Below the pieces are notes generated by a model. The model saw nothing but the letters and a program-made list of their open reading frames with translations, was not told the DNA's origin and made no database searches. Below are positions 62,616-64,000 of a stretch of 64,000 nucleotides of DNA, one piece after another (the stretch's first letter is position 1; each line of letters starts with the position of its first letter). This DNA comes from Paracoccus zhejiangensis (GTDB lineage Bacteria; Pseudomonadota; Alphaproteobacteria; Rhodobacterales; Rhodobacteraceae): contig NZ_CP025430.1 in assembly GCF_002847445.1 (NCBI RefSeq), positions 372,001 to 436,000 of the forward strand, written 5' to 3'. The position numbers were made by a program, and so were the translations under genes.

Positions 62616-63812
62616 ATGACCGACCTGCCCATCATCCGCCTGCGCCCGAAATCCAAGCCCCAGGCGATACGCCACGGCTTTCCATGGGTTTTCGCCGATG
62701 AGGTGGTCACCGACCGCCGCACCCGCGCCATCGAGCCCGGCAGCTTCGCCATCCTGGAGGATGCCGAGCGCAAGCCCTTGGCGCTGGTGACGGTCAATCC
62801 GAACTCGAAGATCATCGGCCGGGTGATGGATGCCGATGCCGAGGCGCGAATCGATGGCGCATGGATCGCCGGGCGGCTGTCCCGCGCGCTGGCCATGCGT
62901 GAACGGCTTTACGACGCGCCCTTCTATCGTCTGGTCCATGCCGAGGCCGACGGCCTGCCTGGTCTGGTGATCGACCGTTTCGGCGACGCGGCGGTGATGC
63001 AGCCCAATGCCGCATGGGCCGACCGCATGGCGGGCGAGATCGCGACGGCCTTGGCCGAGGTGACGGGGGTGAAAACCGTCATCCTGAACGGGCAGGGGCG
63101 GGCGCGCGGCCTTGAGGGGCTGGACGAACGGATGGAGGTGCTGCTGGGTCAGGCGCCCGAGGCGCCGGTCGAGGTGCCGATGAACGGGGCGATCTACCTG
63201 GCCGACCTGATGGGCGGGCAGAAGACCGGCCTCTTCTATGACCAGCGGCCGAACCACGCCTTTACCCAAGGGCTCACCAAGGGCGCGCGGGTGCTGGACG
63301 TGTTTTCCCATGTCGGCGGCTTCGGGCTGGCGGCGCTGGCGGCCGGGGCCGAGCACGCCACCTGTATCGATGGCAGCGCACCGGCCTTGGGGCTTGCCGA
63401 GGGCGGAGCGAAGGCGATGGCGGCGGAAACGCGCCTCAGCATCACCCAGTCCGACGCCTTCAAGGCGATGGAGGCATTGGCCGAGGAGGGCGCGCAATTC
63501 GATGTGGTGGTCTGCGACCCGCCGGCCTTTGCGCCCTCGAAACCGGCGCTCGAGGCGGGTTTGCGCGCCTATGAGCGGGTGGCGAAACTGGCCGCGCCGC
63601 TGGTCGCGCCCGGTGGCTACCTGGTGCTCTGCTCCTGCTCCCATGCCGCCGATCTGACGGCCTTCCGCAATGTCTCGGCGCGCGGCATCGGACGCGGTGG
63701 GCGGCGGTCGCAGCTGATCCATACCGGGCAGGCCGGGCCGGACCATCCGACCCTGCCGCAGCTCGCCGAAACCGGCTATCTGAAGGCGCTGTTCTTCCGG
63801 CTGGACGGGTAA
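62616..63812 (+). CDS. RlmI-like class I SAM-dependent RNA methyltransferase
   Basis: A 398-residue protein. An N-terminal PUA domain (about 1-75, KSKPQAIRHGFPWVFADEV) is followed by an EEHEE linker and a Rossmann methyltransferase domain with LMGGQKTGLFYDQRPNH, SAM-binding VLDVFSHVGGFGLAALAAGA, and VVCDPPAFAPSK. The late CSCSHAAD holds the catalytic Cys of the RlmI group (23S rRNA m5C). ATG 62616 with a GAAAGGA site is chosen. It shares a stop/start TAATG with the PIN gene. Confidence 0.9.
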   Translation: MTDLPIIRLRPKSKPQAIRHGFPWVFADEVVTDRRTRAIEPGSFAILEDAERKPLALVTVNPNSKIIGRVMDADAEARIDGAWIAGRLSRALAMRERLYDAPFYRLVHAEADGLPGLVIDRFGDAAVMQPNAAWADRMAGEIATALAEVTGVKTVILNGQGRARGLEGLDERMEVLLGQAPEAPVEVPMNGAIYLADLMGGQKTGLFYDQRPNHAFTQGLTKGARVLDVFSHVGGFGLAALAAGAEHATCIDGSAPALGLAEGGAKAMAAETRLSITQSDAFKAMEALAEEGAQFDVVVCDPPAFAPSKPALEAGLRAYERVAKLAAPLVAPGGYLVLCSCSHAADLTAFRNVSARGIGRGGRRSQLIHTGQAGPDHPTLPQLAETGYLKALFFRLDG

Positions 63813-64000
63813 TGAAGGCACTGCTCGACGCCAATGTCCTCTATCCGACCGTGTTGCGGGAGGTGTTGGCGGACGTGGCGGCGGCGGGGCTTTACCAACC
63901 ACTCTGGTCTCAGCGATTGCTGGAGGAATGGCGCCATGTTGCCGCGCGTCAGGGGGCTGATGTTGCTGCCGTGGCCGGGGCCGAGATCGCGCTGCTGACC
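63812..64000 (+). CDS. PIN domain protein, truncated by the window end
   Basis: Only the first 63 residues are visible: MKALLDANVLYPTVLREVLA with the catalytic Asp7 of the PIN nuclease fold, then DVAAAGLYQPLWSQRLLEEWRH. The ATG overlaps the RlmI-like gene's TAA stop as TAATG, so they are coupled. Rhodobacterales carry PIN proteins of this type next to this methyltransferase. It could be a toxin-type RNase, but no antitoxin gene precedes it. Confidence 0.75.
   Translation, partial: MKALLDANVLYPTVLREVLADVAAAGLYQPLWSQRLLEEWRHVAARQGADVAAVAGAEIALLT

Overview
The window reads as the chromosome of a GC-rich alphaproteobacterium of the Rhodobacterales, most likely Paracoccus or a close relative. The base composition is high-GC throughout. 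Supporting gene content includes a short prolyl-tRNA synthetase without the editing insertion, an HdaA-ppk1-ppx cluster, a sulfate adenylyltransferase/APS-kinase fusion, a tandem polyamine-type ABC transporter, a DUF2842 protein, and a PIN protein abutting an RlmI-like methyltransferase. The genus is inferred from content and style; no marker gene fixes it.

Layout. 1-2.7 kb: partial LivK-type binding protein, a DUF2937 protein and proS. 2.8-4.5 kb: a membrane protein with a long pentapeptide-repeat tail whose DNA is an array of 30-bp repeats. 4.5-10.2 kb: AI-2E-type permease, hdaA, ppk1, ppx. 10.2-12.3 kb: AT-rich island with one OLD-family ATPase/TOPRIM nuclease. 12.3-17.5 kb: hisB-hisH, a KtrAB-type potassium uptake pair and a BCCT osmolyte transporter. 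17.6-25.9 kb: a coiled-coil gene with zapA, purA, DUF2842, thiamine diphosphokinase, a murein amidase with an aminotransferase, a DsbA-like protein, and purM-purN. 26.2-34.1 kb: sat/cysC, an Lrp regulator divergent from a PLP decarboxylase, a DUF2235 hydrolase, metF divergent from metR, and an inositol monophosphatase. 34.1-42.1 kb: response regulator and hybrid kinase, EamA transporter, two lytic transglycosylases, dapA, tRNA-Leu(GAG). 42.2-48.0 kb: PotABCD-type ABC operon with two tandem binding proteins. 48.0-53.5 kb: AEC transporter and the operon dac-tmk-holB-tatD-MBL. 53.6-57.3 kb: SRPBCC protein, a second AT-rich island with a lone reverse transcriptase, DUF2270 and tdk. 57.4-64 kb: two tandem methyltransferase-TPR proteins, edd, an RlmI-like methyltransferase and a truncated PIN gene.

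Most of the window is core metabolism in short, tightly overlapped operons. The accessory content is two single-gene AT-rich islands, an OLD nuclease (10218-12312) and an Abi/DRT-like reverse transcriptase (54017-55925), both plausible phage-defence genes. Each sits between two converging core genes. All four flanking genes end in a TGA that runs directly into a 5-7 base G tract facing the island; no other complete gene in the window ends that way. I consider the reverse transcriptase and this shared border pattern the most interesting content.

Regulatory signals readable from sequence include a LacI/GntR-type operator upstream of edd, two MetR-like boxes between metF and metR, hairpins after each polyamine-binding-protein gene, and a two-hairpin dispersed repeat whose two copies show compensatory changes.
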